From: Holosporaceae bacterium
Lineage (GTDB): Bacteria > Pseudomonadota > Alphaproteobacteria > UBA3830
Length of the DNA stretch: 7,275 nucleotides
Reading direction: 5' to 3'
Assembly (NCBI GenBank): GCA_031265715.1
Contig: JAISCG010000073.1
Span: 1-7,275 of the forward strand
Below, in pieces: positions 5,417 through 7,275 of the stretch. The stretch's first letter is position 1. Every line of letters begins with the position of its first letter. The position numbers and the translations under genes were made by a program. Below the pieces are notes generated by a model, which had not been told where the DNA came from, did not search any database, and saw only the letters and a program-made list of their open reading frames with translations.

Positions 5417-6523
5417 ATGAGAGCAAAAGCAGCAAAAAAAGACCTCTTGCCGGCTGTTATGCGAGCGGTCAGTGTAGCCGATAAAAAATCGGTGGTCCCG
5501 ATACTGTCGCATGTTTTGTTGGATTTTCGGGAGTCCGGTCTTCGGCTGAAGTCCACGGATCTCGATCATTCCCTGACGGAAGATATTCCCGCGGAGGTCA
5601 GTACCCTCGGAACGGTGGCGGTGCCGGCGGCCATTCTCGGCGACATAGTGCGAAAATCGTCGGAAACGGCGGCGCTGGAGTTTTCCCTCGCGGAAAAAGG
5701 AAGTAAGCTCATGGTAGTAGCGGGAAAATCCAAATTTGAGTTGTCCGTGCTGGATCCGGGCGATTTTCCGGAAATTTCTCCTCTGAAGGGAGCCTGCACC
5801 TTCAGTGTAAAATCCGCCGATTTGAATAAATTAATTATCAGGACAAAATTTTCGATGTCGCCGGAGGAAAGTCGGCACAACCTCAACGGTATTTTTCTTC
5901 ACAAGGAAGAGGACAAGCTTAAGGCGGCGTCCACCGACGGTCATCGTCTGTCTGTGTCGGAAATGGGCATAGACATAAAAGAAAGTATTCAGGGAATGAT
6001 CGTCTCCAAAAAGACCGTATTCGAGGTGAAGAAATTGCTGGATCTTTTTCAGGATGAGGAAGTCTCGGTAGCTTTTACCGCGAATCAGATTCAATTTTCG
6101 CTCGGAAATATCACGTTCATTTCAAAATTGGTTGACGGCACTTTTCCCGATTACAAGCGCGTTATCCCGGAAATAATCGGCGATTTTTTCGTGGTCAAAA
6201 GAGCTGATTTTCTCGAAATTGTCGACAGGGTTGCGGTGATATCCGACGACAAAGTCAGATCCGTAAAACTGGAACTCACCAAAAACAACCTCTCCTGCTA
6301 CGTGGCCAACAGCAAAGTCGGCAGCGGACGGGACGAAGTCGAGGTCATCTATTCCGGGCAGGGATGGAGCGCCGGTTTTAACGCCGGATATTTGCTGGAT
6401 GCGGCTCAGAACGTGCACGGAGAATCTCTGAAAGTCTATATAAAAGAGTCTTTGGCTCCGATATTGATCATAGACGAGTCGGAACCCGAATCGTTGTTCG
6501 TTGTCATGCCGATGCGCATATGA
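5417..6523 (+). CDS. dnaN: DNA polymerase III beta subunit (sliding clamp)
   Basis: DnaN forms a homodimeric ring that tethers polymerase III to DNA and is loaded by the DnaX-containing clamp loader. The 368-residue length fits three clamp domains, roughly 1-120, 125-245 and 250-368. Diagnostic motifs are LSHVLLDF (30-37), the TDGHRL segment of domain 2 (173-178), LVDGTFPDYKRVIP (238-251), and the C-terminal VVMPMRI (362-368), which helps form the pocket for clamp-binding peptides. All appear intact. The start is well supported by GGAGAG at 5405-5410, 6 nt before the ATG. The gene is followed almost at once by recF on the same strand, a classic pair; dnaA is not adjacent upstream, where the exported glycosyltransferase-like gene lies instead. 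Confidence 0.98.
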   Translation: MRAKAAKKDLLPAVMRAVSVADKKSVVPILSHVLLDFRESGLRLKSTDLDHSLTEDIPAEVSTLGTVAVPAAILGDIVRKSSETAALEFSLAEKGSKLMVVAGKSKFELSVLDPGDFPEISPLKGACTFSVKSADLNKLIIRTKFSMSPEESRHNLNGIFLHKEEDKLKAASTDGHRLSVSEMGIDIKESIQGMIVSKKTVFEVKKLLDLFQDEEVSVAFTANQIQFSLGNITFISKLVDGTFPDYKRVIPEIIGDFFVVKRADFLEIVDRVAVISDDKVRSVKLELTKNNLSCYVANSKVGSGRDEVEVIYSGQGWSAGFNAGYLLDAAQNVHGESLKVYIKESLAPILIIDESEPESLFVVMPMRI

Positions 6524-6526
6524 TTC

Positions 6527-7275
6527 GTGTCTAAATCCGATATTTTGAAACTGAGTTGCAGGAATTTCCGCTCCTACGGGACGTTGGCTTTGAATTTTTC
6601 GTCAAAGTTCGTCGTATTTTTCGGAGAGAACGGCTCCGGAAAAACCAATATTTTGGAAGCAATTTCGCTGTTTTCGTCAAACAAAGGACTCAGAAAAGCA
6701 CCGATCGCCGATCTGACTTCCATCAAGTCCGATCCGTTTTCCTGGAATTTGGAGCTGGTTTTGGAGAAAAATCAGTGCAAAACTTTTTTGTCGACAAATG
6801 TTCGCAACGGACGCAGATCCGCAAAGATAGACAACGCGCCCGCGGACTCTCTTTCCAAATTCGACGAAATAATGTGGATTTTATGGGTGGTTCCGAGCAT
6901 GAACAATATTTTTATCGGGCCGACCTCCGATCGTCGAAGTTTTTTCGATCACCTGGTCGGAGGCTGCGATAAAAAACACAGAACGGCGCTTAAAACCGTC
7001 GCGAAATTGCAAAAAGAACGGCTGCACGTGATGCTTAACCGAAGAGATGAAAATTGGTTGAGTGTCCTGGAAAGAGAAATCGCGGAGGAAAGCGTGAAAA
7101 TTGCCGAATCCCGGCGTCGTTTTATCGAGAAACTCGAGGAAGTTTTCAAAAATTATCCGTCTGATTTTTTGAGGCCGAAAATTGCCGTTTCCGGAGCGAT
7201 CGAGCAAATTTACGAAAATTACTCCGAGGAAAACGCGGTTTTGGAAATCGCCGACGCTCTCAAAAAATGCCGATT
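6527..7275 (+). CDS. recF: RecF DNA repair ATPase, N-terminal part (3' end outside window)
   Basis: RecF is an SMC-like ATPase that with RecO and RecR loads RecA at single-strand gaps. The open frame gives 249 residues up to the window edge. It shows the RecF N-terminus LKLSCRNFRSY (7-17), Walker A GENGSGKTN followed by ILEAI (33-46), SSNKGLRKAPIADL (50-63), which corresponds to the family's SPGRGLR segment, and MNNIFIGPTSDRRSFFDHLV (125-144), a RecF hallmark. The signature motif and Walker B lie beyond the window. The frame is the same as dnaN, whose TGA ends at 6523, so the start must lie after it. GTG at 6527 is the first candidate and fits the family N-terminus; TTG at 6545 is possible but would cut close to the conserved segment. 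No clear ribosome binding site is seen, suggesting coupling to dnaN translation. Confidence 0.94.
   Translation, partial: MSKSDILKLSCRNFRSYGTLALNFSSKFVVFFGENGSGKTNILEAISLFSSNKGLRKAPIADLTSIKSDPFSWNLELVLEKNQCKTFLSTNVRNGRRSAKIDNAPADSLSKFDEIMWILWVVPSMNNIFIGPTSDRRSFFDHLVGGCDKKHRTALKTVAKLQKERLHVMLNRRDENWLSVLEREIAEESVKIAESRRRFIEKLEEVFKNYPSDFLRPKIAVSGAIEQIYENYSEENAVLEIADALKKCR

Noticed and set aside
6556..6972. 138-codon ORF on the plus strand inside recF
   Set aside because: It is an out-of-frame reading of recF; the recF frame has the Walker A and SDRR motifs.

Overview
This 7.3-kb window looks chromosomal and comes from an AT-leaning alphaproteobacterium. The best evidence is gene order and family identity: an NtrX-type response regulator directly followed by trkA, the SRP RNA-dnaX-ybaB cluster, and an adjacent dnaN-recF pair. 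A palindromic CGTCATTGCGAG-type intergenic repeat, a shortened DnaX and a signal-peptide-bearing glycosyltransferase-like protein suggest a reduced, possibly host-associated lineage (Holosporales or Rickettsiales-like). That placement is inference.

Layout. Positions 1-486 (+) hold the 3' part of ntrX, translationally coupled by a 4-bp overlap to trkA (483-1847, +), the NAD-binding subunit of Trk potassium uptake. A 196-bp convergent spacer (1848-2043) carries a decayed half copy of the palindromic repeat. Positions 2044-3733 form a minus-strand unit read ffs (4.5S SRP RNA), dnaX (clamp-loader ATPase), ybaB (nucleoid-associated protein), with a clear TATAAT -10 box just upstream of the RNA. 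A roughly 320-bp gene-free stretch (3734-4057) contains that promoter, a full 104-bp inverted-repeat element and a possible promoter plus start-site hairpin for the next gene. Positions 4058-5233 (+) encode a protein with an N-terminal signal sequence followed by a family 2 glycosyltransferase-like fold, the least ordinary gene here. After a 183-bp spacer with a strong hairpin come dnaN (5417-6523, +) and the 5' part of recF (6527 to the window end, +).

How the genes fit together. DnaX (clamp loader) and DnaN (sliding clamp) are partners in the DNA polymerase III holoenzyme; RecF and YbaB act in recombinational repair and nucleoid/DNA association. NtrX and TrkA form a regulatory/ion-homeostasis block. 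The exported glycosyltransferase-like gene sits alone between the replication genes with its own spacers and repeat, like an accessory insertion.

Main points for a second look: the exported GT2-like protein; a DnaX ending soon after the collar domain, with an A10 homopolymer near its end; an SRP RNA so close to dnaX that co-transcription is likely; two intergenic repeats sharing sub-motifs; and loss of the usual sensor II arginine in NtrX.
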